Assembly: GCF_002937075.1 (NCBI RefSeq)
Contig: NZ_NHSJ01000106.1
Span: forward strand, 1 to 62,851
Length of the DNA: 62,851 nucleotides
Direction: 5' to 3'
From: Rhodoblastus sphagnicola
Lineage (GTDB): Bacteria; Pseudomonadota; Alphaproteobacteria; Rhizobiales; Beijerinckiaceae
Shown in pieces: positions 19,220-26,633 of the stretch (the stretch's first letter is position 1; every line of letters begins with the position of its first letter). Both the position numbers and the translations under genes were made by a program. Below the pieces are notes generated by a model. The model ran no database searches. It saw nothing but the letters and a program-made list of their open reading frames with translations, and was not told the origin of the DNA.

Positions 19220-20104
19220 ATGGAAGACCCCTATGACATTCTCGGGGTTGCGCGCACAGCAACGCCCGACGAAATTCGCAAGGCCTACCTGCGGCTGGCC
19301 AAGAAGCTGCACCCGGACCTCAATCCCGGCGACAAGACCTCCGAAGGCCGCTTCAAGGAGGTCGCGAGCGCCTATGATCTTTTGTCCGACGCCGAGAAGC
19401 GGCGGCGCTTCGACGCCGGCGAGATCGACGCTTCAGGGGCGCAGGCGCCGCGAGACAGATATTACCGGGATTATGCCGCGCAAGGCCACCCCTACGAGAG
19501 CGCGGCGGGCTACGCCGACTTCGCCGACACCGACGACTTTGTCGCGGAAATCTTCCGCCGGCAAATGCGGCGCGCGCGCGGGGCGGATCTTCACTACAGC
19601 CTGACTGTCGAGTTTCTCGAGGCCATCAATGGCGCGACCAAACGAATCACCCTGCCGGAAGGCGGATCGCTGGACGTGACCATCGCCCCGGGCCTGCAGC
19701 AGGGCCAGGTCTTGCGCCTGCGCGGCAAGGGCGCGCCCTCGCCCGGCGAAGGCGAGACCGGCGACGCCCTGGTGGAGATTTCCATCCGTCCGCACCCGTT
19801 TTTCACCCGGCATGGCGACAATATTCATCTCGATCTGCCCGTGACCTTCGCGGAAGCCGTCCTCGGCGCCGAGATCAAGACGCCGACGCCCACCGGAGCC
19901 GTCATGCTCAAGGCGCCGAAGGGATCGAACACCGGCACGGTCCTGCGGCTGAAAGGCAAGGGCGTCCCCCGCGCCGACGGCAACGGCGATCTCCTGGTCA
20001 AACTCAAGATCATGGCGCCAACGGAGCCGAACCCGGAGCTGGAAGCCTTCCTCGCCGCCTGGGCGCCCGCAAACTATCAACCGCGCCGGGAGATGCTGCC
20101 ATGA
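19220..20104 (+). CDS. cbpA: CbpA-like DnaJ-family co-chaperone
   Basis: 294 aa. The J domain occupies residues 4-68 with the HPD motif at 31-33; it stimulates the ATPase of DnaK. A Gly-poor linker follows, then the two C-terminal substrate-binding beta domains (from about 125, with LHYSLTVEFLEA and LRLRGKGVP). The zinc-binding domain of true DnaJ is absent, so it is of the CbpA type. Ribosome site GGAGGAG. Its stop overlaps the start of the next gene, cbpM, its usual modulator. No copy of the shared box is visible in the 80 bp upstream, although the opposite strand there carries site 7. Confidence 0.92.
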   Translation: MEDPYDILGVARTATPDEIRKAYLRLAKKLHPDLNPGDKTSEGRFKEVASAYDLLSDAEKRRRFDAGEIDASGAQAPRDRYYRDYAAQGHPYESAAGYADFADTDDFVAEIFRRQMRRARGADLHYSLTVEFLEAINGATKRITLPEGGSLDVTIAPGLQQGQVLRLRGKGAPSPGEGETGDALVEISIRPHPFFTRHGDNIHLDLPVTFAEAVLGAEIKTPTPTGAVMLKAPKGSNTGTVLRLKGKGVPRADGNGDLLVKLKIMAPTEPNPELEAFLAAWAPANYQPRREMLP

Positions 20105-20412
20105 CCTTGACCAAGCTGGACTTTCTTGCCCGCGCCGATCTCGATCACCCCACGCTCGAACTCTGGATCGAAGAGGAATGGTTGATCCCCAGCGCGACGG
20201 CCGATGATCTCGTCTTTTCCGAAGCGGATATTGCGAGGGCGCGATTGATCCGCGATCTGATCGACGATCTCGGCGTCAATGCGGAGGGCGTCGGCGTCGC
20301 GCTCCATCTGCTCGACCAGATCCACGGCTTGCGCAGGGCCATGGCCGAAGTGCTGAAGTCGTTCCACCAATATGGCGGGCCGGCCGCCGAAATTTCCGGA
20401 AGCGAGAATTAA
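20101..20412 (+). CDS. cbpM: CbpM-like chaperone modulator (MerR-type helix-turn-helix)
   Basis: 103 aa, the usual length. The sequence pattern (WIEEEWLIPS, FSEADIARARLIRDL, DDLGVNAEGVGVALHLLDQ) is that of the MerR-like CbpM/GlpE-linked family. CbpM binds the J domain of CbpA and blocks its co-chaperone action. The gene overlaps cbpA by four bases (ATGA), so both are coupled. A strong terminator follows at once. Confidence 0.9.
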   Translation: MTLTKLDFLARADLDHPTLELWIEEEWLIPSATADDLVFSEADIARARLIRDLIDDLGVNAEGVGVALHLLDQIHGLRRAMAEVLKSFHQYGGPAAEISGSEN

Positions 20413-20422
20413 CCTGCGTTTT

Positions 20423-20456
20423 GGCCTGCCACGCTTTCCGCTTGGCAGGCCTTTTT
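20423..20456 (+). terminator. Rho-independent terminator after cbpM
   Basis: Perfect arms GGCCTGCCA and TGGCAGGCC are followed directly by TTTTT. The element lies between the convergent cbpM and zinc-ribbon genes. Confidence 0.85.
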
Positions 20457-20476
20457 CCTCGCCGATCAGGCCGGCG

Positions 20477-20671
20477 CTAGCCAATCCCCTGGATGACTTT
20501 GCCTGTTCCGTCACAGCGTTCGCAAGGGTGGTCGGTCGGCTCGCCCGCCTTGTCGACCTGCTTGCCGGTCCCCTCGCATTGGGGACAAACATCCTGGCCG
20601 GTTCCAGGCGCGCCCTGCGCGGGATCGTCTTCGGGGGTGTGCTGCCGGAATGGAAGGACTGACTGCACCAT
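20477..20671 (-). CDS. Tiny zinc-ribbon protein with two DnaJ-type CxxCxGxG motifs
   Basis: 64 aa. Two repeats, CPQCEGTGK and CERCDGTGK, are spaced so that four cysteines can hold one zinc, as in one zinc centre of DnaJ. Nothing else of DnaJ is present. The ATG has GGGAG nine bases upstream. It lies end to end with cbpA-cbpM, whose CbpA lacks exactly this zinc domain, so a helper role for the chaperone is possible but not shown. Promoter site 8 lies 73-115 bp upstream. Confidence 0.75.
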   Translation of the reverse strand: MVQSVLPFRQHTPEDDPAQGAPGTGQDVCPQCEGTGKQVDKAGEPTDHPCERCDGTGKVIQGIG

Positions 20672-20743
20672 GATCTGCTCCCGTTGTTGAAGCTGGAATG
20701 ACGGTCGCGTGGCGCGACCCTGGTCCCTTCAGAGGCCGCGACC

Positions 20744-20786
20744 ATAGGCGTCGGCTGTCGCGCTCCGAAGGATCGGAAACTACGCA
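20744..20786 (-). promoter_or_regulatory. Shared FixJ-like box with -10, site 8 (zinc-ribbon gene)
   Basis: On the minus strand the box is TGCGTAGTTTCCGATCCTT (20786 to 20768). CTAT is at 20747-20744, 26 bp after TTCCG. Confidence 0.75.
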
Positions 20787-20806
20787 CGAGTTTGAAGGCG
20801 CGTCGT

Positions 20807-21241
20807 TCAGAGTCCAGGCGATTCCCGCTCATCGAAGCCGCGACAGGATTGATCGAAGGCGGACAGGGCGTCTTCGAGATAATCCGGCAGCAAGGGAATC
20901 GCCATCAGGTATTTGGCGGCGCCGCTCTCGCGTCGCGCGGCCGCGCTTTTGACCGCCGCGCGCCAATCGGAACGTTCGAAATCGCCGCGTCCAATCCAGA
21001 CGAGGGCGATGAGCGCATCGCGTTCGTCGCTGTCGAGCCCGTCGATGAATTCGACCAGCTCCAGCCGCGTCGGGAGATCGCCGGAATCGGTCAGAACGGC
21101 CGAAAATCCATCATCCGTCGCGTTGGAGGCGTCGCGTTGCGCGCCAACGTCCTCCGCCAGGAGTTCGCGGGATTTCGCCACCACGAAACAGACCTTGTCC
21201 GTGCCGATTTCCGGCATGTCCGGCTCGTTTTCGCGCAGCAT
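20807..21241 (-). CDS. DUF3775 family protein
   Basis: 144 aa. The central and C-terminal pattern (ELVEFIDGLDSDERDALIALVWIGRGDF, then YLMAIPLLPDYLEDALSAF) is that of DUF3775, a soluble family widespread in Hyphomicrobiales and without known function. Ribosome site AAGG before ATG. Promoter site 9 lies unusually far upstream, so the message would have a leader of about 150 bases with two perfect hairpins (21290-21321 and 21264-21278). Confidence 0.75.
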   Translation of the reverse strand: MLRENEPDMPEIGTDKVCFVVAKSRELLAEDVGAQRDASNATDDGFSAVLTDSGDLPTRLELVEFIDGLDSDERDALIALVWIGRGDFERSDWRAAVKSAAARRESGAAKYLMAIPLLPDYLEDALSAFDQSCRGFDERESPGL

Positions 21242-21263
21242 GCCTTCTGCCTTTCAAGGGTAG

Positions 21264-21321
21264 CCGTCGTTGCGACGGTCGCAGGAAGGGTGGCGGTCGC
21301 AGAGGGGGAGGCGACCGCCAC
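21264..21321 (-). promoter_or_regulatory. Two hairpins in the long leader of the DUF3775 gene
   Basis: Between promoter site 9 and the start codon lie a perfect 11-bp stem (GTGGCGGTCGC / GCGACCGCCAC, 21290-21321) and a smaller perfect 6-bp stem (21264-21278). The smaller one is about 22 bases before the start codon. They may affect stability or translation. I recognise no known riboswitch. Confidence 0.35.
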
Positions 21322-21394
21322 GGTCGGAGCAGCGCGATCAAGCCGGACGACCACCGTCGCCGCTCTGGATCGGCGCTCACGACCGCCGACCACA

Positions 21395-21436
21395 ATAGGC
21401 CGGGCAAGCCGTCGTGAAAGGTTCGGAATCTACTCA
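21395..21436 (-). promoter_or_regulatory. Shared FixJ-like box with -10, site 9 (DUF3775 gene)
   Basis: On the minus strand the box is TGAGTAGATTCCGAACCTT (21436 to 21418). CTAT is at 21398-21395, 25 bp after TTCCG. The next start codon in this direction is 154 bp downstream. Confidence 0.75.
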
Positions 21437-21493
21437 TCGCGCAGGGGACAGGTCTTCCCGCGCGAAACAGATCATGGCGCTAGGGACACGCGC

Positions 21494-22189
21494 TTACGCG
21501 ATTGCGCCGACGAGGGCGCCAATGCCGGCTGTGACGGCCATGGCCAGCGCGCCCCAGAAGGTGACGCGCGCCGCGCCCGCCGCCGCGTTGGCGCCGCCGG
21601 CGCGCGCCGCCAACGCGCCCATGACGATGAGTGAAAGCAGGGAGGCGCCGGCCACGAAGGCGATCAAATGGGCGCCGGGCGCCAGGGTCGCGACGGCCAG
21701 CGGAATCGCCGCCCCGGCGGCAAAGCTCGCGGCGGAGGCGAACGCCGCCTGGATCGGCCGCGCCCTGAGCGTCTCGGAAATGCCGAGTTCGTCGCGCGCA
21801 TGCGCGCCGAGCGCGTCATGCGCCATGAGCTGCTCGGCGACCGCGCTCGCCAGCGCGGGATCGAGCCCACGGCCGACATAGATGGCGGCAAGCTCGCTGT
21901 GTTCTCCCTTGTCGTTCACGCGAAGCTCCCGGCGTTCGCGTTCGAGGTCGGCCGCCTCGGCGTCGGCCTGCGAATGCACCGACACATATTCCCCGGCCGC
22001 CATCGACATGGCCCCCGCGACCAGACCGGCGACGCCCGCGACCAATATCGCGCCGCGCGCGCCCTGCGCGGCGGCCACGCCCAACACCAGACTCGCGGTC
22101 GAAAGCAGCCCATCGTTGGCGCCCAGAACCGACGCGCGCAGCCAGCCGAGGTTTCCCGTGCGATGCCGTTCTCTATGCTTGGCGCGCAT
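21494..22189 (-). CDS. VIT1/CCC1-family iron or manganese transporter
   Basis: 231 aa from the ATG at 22189, chosen because family members begin close to the motif RERHRTGNLGWLRASVLGANDG; longer in-frame starts (22240 ATG, 22258 TTG) exist. The membrane segments, the early LGANDGLLSTASLVLGV helix, the AAGEYVSV motif and the cytoplasmic metal-binding region rich in Glu and Asp (about 75-130) are typical of the VIT family, which moves Fe2+ or Mn2+ out of the cytoplasm. It is the last gene of a same-direction run from 23728 and probably shares promoter site 10. Confidence 0.87.
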   Translation of the reverse strand: MRAKHRERHRTGNLGWLRASVLGANDGLLSTASLVLGVAAAQGARGAILVAGVAGLVAGAMSMAAGEYVSVHSQADAEAADLERERRELRVNDKGEHSELAAIYVGRGLDPALASAVAEQLMAHDALGAHARDELGISETLRARPIQAAFASAASFAAGAAIPLAVATLAPGAHLIAFVAGASLLSLIVMGALAARAGGANAAAGAARVTFWGALAMAVTAGIGALVGAIA

Positions 22190-22270
22190 GTTCAGGCGTT
22201 CCGATGCGGCTGAGGATTGACGGAATTTCGATCGTCGCATCGGTCCGCGCCACGGCAAGACAAGATGGGG

Positions 22271-22753
22271 CTAAAGGTCGGCAATCGCCGACGCCCATTT
22301 CGGCGCTTGCATGTCGGCGGGCTTCTTGCTGTCGATGGCCCCGTCCAGCTCGACATGAAATTCCACCAGTTTGCCTTTCGCGGAACGCCCGAGAATTTCG
22401 AAATGGTCCGGCGTTCCCAGCGGCGCGCCCAACACCCTGTAGCCCTCGAGTTTCACCGCCGCGATCGCCAGGCTCGGATCGTGGCTGACAACCGTCTTGT
22501 CATGGCCATGCCCGCCCTTGCGAGCGATGAGGATCATCTCGCCGCCCTTCTTCGTGATCGCGGAGACCTTGATTTCCGCGTGCTTGCGGCGGCCCTGAAG
22601 CGTCACCTTGTCGCCCTCGCGCAAATCGACGAGGGAGGGTTGCGAACCGAGATCGGCGAGATGCTTGCCATCCTTGTCTTCAACGACGAACCGGCGCGCG
22701 AAAACGGCTGTCACGAGTCCGGAAATCGAGGTCTTCTTGTGGTCTTGTTTCAT
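22271..22753 (-). CDS. Soluble protein with an OB-fold-like N-terminal half, function unknown
   Basis: 160 aa from the ATG at 22753, which has AAAGGAC upstream. Residues 8-70 (SISGLVTAVFARRFVVEDKDGKH, LREGDKVTLQG) have the alternating beta pattern of small OB-fold proteins that tune metal or nucleic acid binding; the second half has no clear relatives I can name. There is no signal peptide. It lies between a secreted Gly-rich protein and the VIT1-type transporter, all on the minus strand with short gaps, which suggests a common transcript. Confidence 0.6.
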   Translation of the reverse strand: MKQDHKKTSISGLVTAVFARRFVVEDKDGKHLADLGSQPSLVDLREGDKVTLQGRRKHAEIKVSAITKKGGEMILIARKGGHGHDKTVVSHDPSLAIAAVKLEGYRVLGAPLGTPDHFEILGRSAKGKLVEFHVELDGAIDSKKPADMQAPKWASAIADL

Positions 22754-22815
22754 GTCCCATGTCCTTTGAAAGAAAAGAGGATCGCGGAAAGCTCCGCGTG
22801 ACATTCACGATGTGG

Positions 22816-23355
22816 TCAGCGTCCATGATCACCGCCGCCGCGGCCGCCGCTCCCGCCGTGGCCGACTCCGCCGCCGTGGCCGCCGCCGCCAGAGCCGCCG
22901 CCCGCAGGACCGCCGCCGGCGCCGATATGCCCGCCAGTTGGAGCGATTGGAGCCCCGCCCAGATGGCCGCCAATCCGTCCGCCGATCGCGCCGCTCAGAT
23001 GGCCGCCGATCGCGCCGCCCAGCCCGCCTGCGCGCGCGCGGGCGCCGGCGCCATTGCCGGGATGGATGCGCCCGCGACCGCCGCCCCAGCCATTCCAGCC
23101 GTAACCGCCGCCCCAGCCCATGCCGTCTTCCCAGGCATAGCCGCACCAATACCACCCCGGTCCCTGCCATCCGTTCAGGTACCAGCAGTAATTCTGGCCG
23201 CCATGATAATATTGCGCCTTCACCACCAGGCCGGTCTCCGACGCCGCGATGCGCGACGCCAGCGGGGGGCCGGCGATCGCCGCTTGCGCCGAACTCGCGG
23301 GCGACAATCCAAGCCCCGCAGCAGCGGCGAGGGTCATTGCTTTGTGACGCGACAT
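22816..23355 (-). CDS. Secreted glycine-rich protein
   Basis: 179 aa. A signal peptide (about residues 1-26, ending ...SSAQA) is followed by a Tyr/Trp/Cys-rich segment (about 45-80) and a long Gly-rich tail with repeated GGH, GGRIGGHLGG and GGGHGGG blocks. Such proteins are exported to the periplasm or surface; the Gly-His repeats could bind metal, which is inference but fits the VIT1-type metal transporter in the same gene run. Ribosome site AGAGGAA before ATG. I do not recognise a named family. Confidence 0.7.
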   Translation of the reverse strand: MSRHKAMTLAAAAGLGLSPASSAQAAIAGPPLASRIAASETGLVVKAQYYHGGQNYCWYLNGWQGPGWYWCGYAWEDGMGWGGGYGWNGWGGGRGRIHPGNGAGARARAGGLGGAIGGHLSGAIGGRIGGHLGGAPIAPTGGHIGAGGGPAGGGSGGGGHGGGVGHGGSGGRGGGDHGR

Positions 23356-23416
23356 GGCCGAATTCCTCTTCTGGACGCCGCGGCGTCGATATGTCCGCGG
23401 AACACAGTCCTGAACG

Positions 23417-23728
23417 TCAGGGCTTGGGCAGAGCCACGATTTTGTCGAGGATTTGCAGCGTGATGTCGGCGCATGTCTTCATCGTCTCGTCGTCGGCGCA
23501 TTTGACATCCACCATCGCGTCGCCATCCTGAAGGATGAAATGCGCGGCCTTGCCGGGCGGCGGCTTCGGCGCGGCGGGCGGCGCGCCGACCGCCGCTACT
23601 GGACCAGCGGGCGCTACTGGACCAGCGGGAGCCCCTGGACCGCCGGGGCCGCCGGGACCGATCACCTGCGCATGAGCCGCGCCCGCCAGCAGGACCAGCG
23701 CGACGCCCGAAATCAGATACGGCTTCAT
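23417..23728 (-). CDS. Small secreted protein with a collagen-like Gly-Pro segment
   Basis: 103 aa from the ATG at 23728 (GGAG ribosome site). A signal peptide (KPYLISGVALVLLAGAAHAQ) is followed by a GPGGPGGPGAPAGP-type stretch of about 35 residues and a compact C-terminal part with two cysteines (VDVKCADDE, KTCADITLQ) that may form a disulfide. It is the first gene after promoter site 10. Function unknown. Confidence 0.7.
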   Translation of the reverse strand: MKPYLISGVALVLLAGAAHAQVIGPGGPGGPGAPAGPVAPAGPVAAVGAPPAAPKPPPGKAAHFILQDGDAMVDVKCADDETMKTCADITLQILDKIVALPKP

Positions 23729-23802
23729 CTCGTTCTCCATTTCGACAGCCATGGCGGCGGCGAAACCGCGCATGGACGGTTTCGGCTTCCATCGCCTCGA
23801 CT

Positions 23803-23844
23803 ATAGAAACGCGGACTGAGCGTGTAAGCCTCGGAAACTACCCA
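23803..23844 (-). promoter_or_regulatory. Shared FixJ-like box with -10, site 10 (envelope gene run)
   Basis: On the minus strand the box is TGGGTAGTTTCCGAGGCTT (23844 to 23826). CTATAG is at the -10 position (23806-23801), 25 bp after TTCCG. It probably serves the four genes from 23728 down to 21494. Confidence 0.75.
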
Positions 23845-23869
23845 ACAGCTCCGCTAATCTTTGGGCGGC

Positions 23870-24874
23870 TCACGCCGGACCCGGCGGCGACGGCGTATGA
23901 AACACGATCTGTCGGGTCTTGCCGCGCCGGCGCTCGACCGCTTCCGCATAGCCAAGCGCGGTCTGGGGTTTGACGAACACCGCGATCACCTCCGGATGCA
24001 AGGCCCGAAGCCGCTGCTCCAATTCGCTCACCTTGATTTCAAGGGCGGGCGTCTGCAATTCGTCGGAGAATTCGAGACTGAGCGCGACGGCGATCTGTCG
24101 CGGGGCCAGGTGAACGGTCAGGATGCCATTGGCGTGGGCGACGCCCTCCATCTCCCGCGCGATGCGCAGCAGCGACATCACGATGGCGGGATCGGCGGAT
24201 TCCCCGATCAGCAGGCCCTTGGTCTCGCGCGCGAGAAAGACCGCCGTCAGCGCCAGCACGAGGCTGATGAGAATCGAGGCCACGCCGTCGAGGATGGGGA
24301 GGTCGAGCCTGATCGACAGGTAGGAGCCGACCAGGGCGATGACGAGGCCGATCAGCGCGGCGCTGTCCTCGAACACGACCATGAAGGACGGCGGATCCTT
24401 GCTGGCGCGCATGGCCTGGAAAAGATCGGAATCGCCCGCTCCGCGCCTGAAACCGCGCAGGGCGATCAGCCAGGTCGCGCCGTCGAACAGCGCCGACAGG
24501 CCGAGCACGATGTAGTTCACTTCGGCGAAGGCGATGGGGGTCGGATGCAGGACGTGGGTGACGCCCTCGACCAGGGCGACGCCCGCCCCCAGGGCGAACA
24601 CCTGCACCGCGACGACGAAACTCCAGAAGTAGATTTCGCGGCCATAACCGAAAGGGTGCTCCTGGTCCGGCGTCCGCTTGGCGCGATGCACGCCGTAAAG
24701 CAGCAGAATCGAATTGCTGCTGTCGACCAGCGAATGCACCGCCTCGCTCCACATGGCCGAACCGCCGGTATAGGCCGCCGCCCCGACCTTTATCGCCGCC
24801 ACGATCAGGTCTCCGGCGATGGAGACATAAAGGACGTTTCGGGTGGCGAGCAGGACCGCCGAACGGGGCGCCAT
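23870..24874 (-). CDS. Cation diffusion facilitator family transporter (ZnT9-like)
   Basis: 334 aa with about six membrane helices in residues 10-215 and a cytoplasmic C-terminal domain. H47 and D51 in HSLVDSSNS match the family's metal-binding HxxxD; the second site reads FEDSAALIG, lacking the second HxxxD, as in the ZnT9/SLC30A9 branch. Members use the proton gradient to move Zn2+, Fe2+ or other divalent ions out of the cytoplasm. The gene starts 9 bp after the dehydrogenase gene, so they form an operon under promoter site 11. Pairing a lactate/malate-type dehydrogenase with a metal exporter is odd. Confidence 0.88.
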   Translation of the reverse strand: MAPRSAVLLATRNVLYVSIAGDLIVAAIKVGAAAYTGGSAMWSEAVHSLVDSSNSILLLYGVHRAKRTPDQEHPFGYGREIYFWSFVVAVQVFALGAGVALVEGVTHVLHPTPIAFAEVNYIVLGLSALFDGATWLIALRGFRRGAGDSDLFQAMRASKDPPSFMVVFEDSAALIGLVIALVGSYLSIRLDLPILDGVASILISLVLALTAVFLARETKGLLIGESADPAIVMSLLRIAREMEGVAHANGILTVHLAPRQIAVALSLEFSDELQTPALEIKVSELEQRLRALHPEVIAVFVKPQTALGYAEAVERRRGKTRQIVFHTPSPPGPA

Positions 24875-24883
24875 GATCGGCTC

Positions 24884-25822
24884 TCAGCTTGCCTCGTAAG
24901 CGGCGTAAGCGCGCCGCAGGATGGCCGCCGAATGTTCGAGCGCCTTCTGTTCCGCCGCATCCAGGCTCAGGACGAGCACGCGCGCGACGCCGGTTTTTCC
25001 GATCACGCACGGCGTGCTCAGGCAGACGTCGCGCAGGCCATATTCGCCGGTCATCAGGGTCGAGACGACGAGAACGGCGCGTTCGTCGCGCAGGATCGCT
25101 TCGCAGATGCGGGTCACGCAACTGGCGATGGCGAAACAGGTGTTGCCCTTGAGGGCGATGACCTCGGGGCCGGCGCGCCGCACCCTGGCGAGCAGCTTCT
25201 CCCGCGAGGGCAGCGCCCCGGCTTCGGGGAAAGCCGCCAGCGGCGCGCCGCCGACATGGGCCGCGCTCCAGACGGCGACGGAGGAATCGCCGTGCTCGCC
25301 GATCACGACGGCGTCGACCGAACGGGCGTCGACATTGAGGCTTTCGCCGAGGATGGAGCGAAAACGCTCGGTATCGATCAGCGTGCCCGAGCCAATCACC
25401 TGATTGACCGGAAGACGCGAGTCCCTCTGCGCGACCAGGGTCAGGATATCGACGGGATTGGTGGTGAGCAGCAGGACGCCGTCGAAATGTTGCGCCATCA
25501 GCTTGCCGACGCAGGCGCTGACAATCTCGATGTTGGCCGCAAGCAGATCGAGACGCGAGCCGGGGAATTTTCCGGGGGCGCCGACCGTCAGGACGACGAT
25601 GGCGCTCGCCGCCGCATCTTCGTAGTCGCCCGCGAATATTTTGACCGGCATGCCCAGCGGAACCGATTGCTGAAGGTCCAGCGCCTCGCCCTTGGCGCGG
25701 TCCTCGTCGCGGTCGATGAGGACGATCTCGCGACAGAGCCGGCTTTGCAGCAGGGCATAGGCGCAGGTCGTCCCGACATGGCCGCAGCCGATGATGGCGA
25801 TGCGCGCGGGATGGAAAGGCAT
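24884..25822 (-). CDS. L-lactate/malate-type dehydrogenase with an atypical substrate loop
   Basis: 312 aa, full length for the LDH/MDH superfamily. Visible: NAD-binding GCGHVG (12-17), TNPVD, the catalytic histidine in GEHGDSS, and the DTERFR motif with the Arg that binds the substrate carboxylate. The mobile loop reads GAPGKFPGSR (81-90): Arg90 is kept, but the residue that decides specificity (Gln in LDH, Arg in MDH) is Gly84. So the enzyme reduces some 2-oxo acid with NADH, probably pyruvate or a larger one, but the name lactate dehydrogenase is not certain. Promoter site 11 lies 85-129 bp upstream, consistent with a fermentative role when oxygen is low. First gene of an operon with the CDF transporter. 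Confidence 0.85.
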   Translation of the reverse strand: MPFHPARIAIIGCGHVGTTCAYALLQSRLCREIVLIDRDEDRAKGEALDLQQSVPLGMPVKIFAGDYEDAAASAIVVLTVGAPGKFPGSRLDLLAANIEIVSACVGKLMAQHFDGVLLLTTNPVDILTLVAQRDSRLPVNQVIGSGTLIDTERFRSILGESLNVDARSVDAVVIGEHGDSSVAVWSAAHVGGAPLAAFPEAGALPSREKLLARVRRAGPEVIALKGNTCFAIASCVTRICEAILRDERAVLVVSTLMTGEYGLRDVCLSTPCVIGKTGVARVLVLSLDAAEQKALEHSAAILRRAYAAYEAS

Positions 25823-25906
25823 GCCGGTTTCCTCTCCGTTCGATTGCCGGGCGGGACATTGTAGTGGAGGCGACCGGCGCGGCCCAAGCGGCCTTGCTCA
25901 AAGCCA

Positions 25907-25951
25907 ATAGCACGCGCTGCGGCGTGTGACAAAAGTATCGGAATCTACTCA
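25907..25951 (-). promoter_or_regulatory. Shared FixJ-like box with -10, site 11 (dehydrogenase operon)
   Basis: On the minus strand the box is TGAGTAGATTCCGATACTT (25951 to 25933). CTAT is at 25910-25907; here the gap after TTCCG is 28 bp, the longest of the set. Confidence 0.7.
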
Positions 25952-26031
25952 CGTCACGCGCGCGGGCCATCGGCGCGTCGCTTCGGCGGCTCTGACCGTG
26001 TTCGCGCTGGCGACGCCGGAAACCGCCGCGA

Positions 26032-26509
26032 TTATTGCGGCGCAGAAATCTTGGGGAAAATCTGGGGGAAGATCTGGGGGAAGATCTGGGGGACCTGGCC
26101 GTTGAGTTTCTTCGGCTCCGCCGGCTGGCTTGGAACGTCCGGGGCTGCGGGAATCTTGCCGGCGACATCGCGAATTTCGACCGATTTTACCGATATGCCC
26201 CAGTCGGCGGTCTTGCGTCCGATTTCCGCGCGCAGCAACGTGTCCGCCACGTCGCGCTCGGACAGCAGCGCCGCGAGCATCGACGAACCGATCATTTCGC
26301 GCGGCGACGTCTGCGAAACCCGGTCGATCGCCTCGCGGTAATCGGTGATGTTCAGCGCCGCCTTCTGGGCGTCTTCCCGCGCGCGGGATGACGAACTTTT
26401 GCCAGTTGTTGGCCCTCTTCAAGGCGGCGGCGACGGGCATGGCCGCGAAGATCAGCGCCGCGCCCATGGCCACACAGGCCAGGGTCAAGAACAGGGTGAT
26501 CGGATTCAT
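26032..26509 (-). pseudogene. Decayed SPFH/stomatin-like gene (internal deletion, frameshift, altered C-terminus)
   Basis: The first 45 codons from ATG 26509 encode a membrane-anchor start typical of slipins. The same frame then turns to nonsense at about 26370, while a shifted frame continues as REDAQKAALNITDY, then VSQTSPREMIGSSMLAALLSE and IGRKTADWGISVKSVEIRDVA, a clear late band-7 sequence. The roughly 100 residues of the band-7 domain expected between them are missing, and after RDVA the family's C-terminal part is replaced by a Pro-rich tail with three PQIF units made by a 12-bp tandem repeat (about 26052-26092). A living member would be around 250 aa. The promoter upstream keeps the shared box but has no -10-like element. 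Confidence 0.75.
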
Positions 26510-26572
26510 GTGTCGCCGGCTCCCGGACGGATCAGTCGCAACCGAACCGCGCCTGCCGCGCGTCGAAAGCAG

Positions 26573-26591
26573 CAGGCTCGGAAACTACTCA
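26573..26591 (-). promoter_or_regulatory. Shared FixJ-like box, site 12, without a -10 (SPFH pseudogene)
   Basis: On the minus strand the box is TGAGTAGTTTCCGAGCCTG, fully consensus. At the position where the other fourteen sites have CTAT, CTAA or a one-base variant, this one has a GC-only stretch. It faces the decayed SPFH gene and is divergent from site 13, 42 bp away. Confidence 0.65.
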
Positions 26592-26633
26592 CGTCCGGGG
26601 CGCCGCGAGGCGCCGCTGAGATGAATTGAACTT

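Noticed and set aside
22759-23531. Long plus-strand frames opposite the secreted glycine-rich and collagen-like genes
   Set aside because: They are mirror images of repetitive Gly/Ala/Pro codons on the minus strand, where signal peptides and ribosome sites are found.
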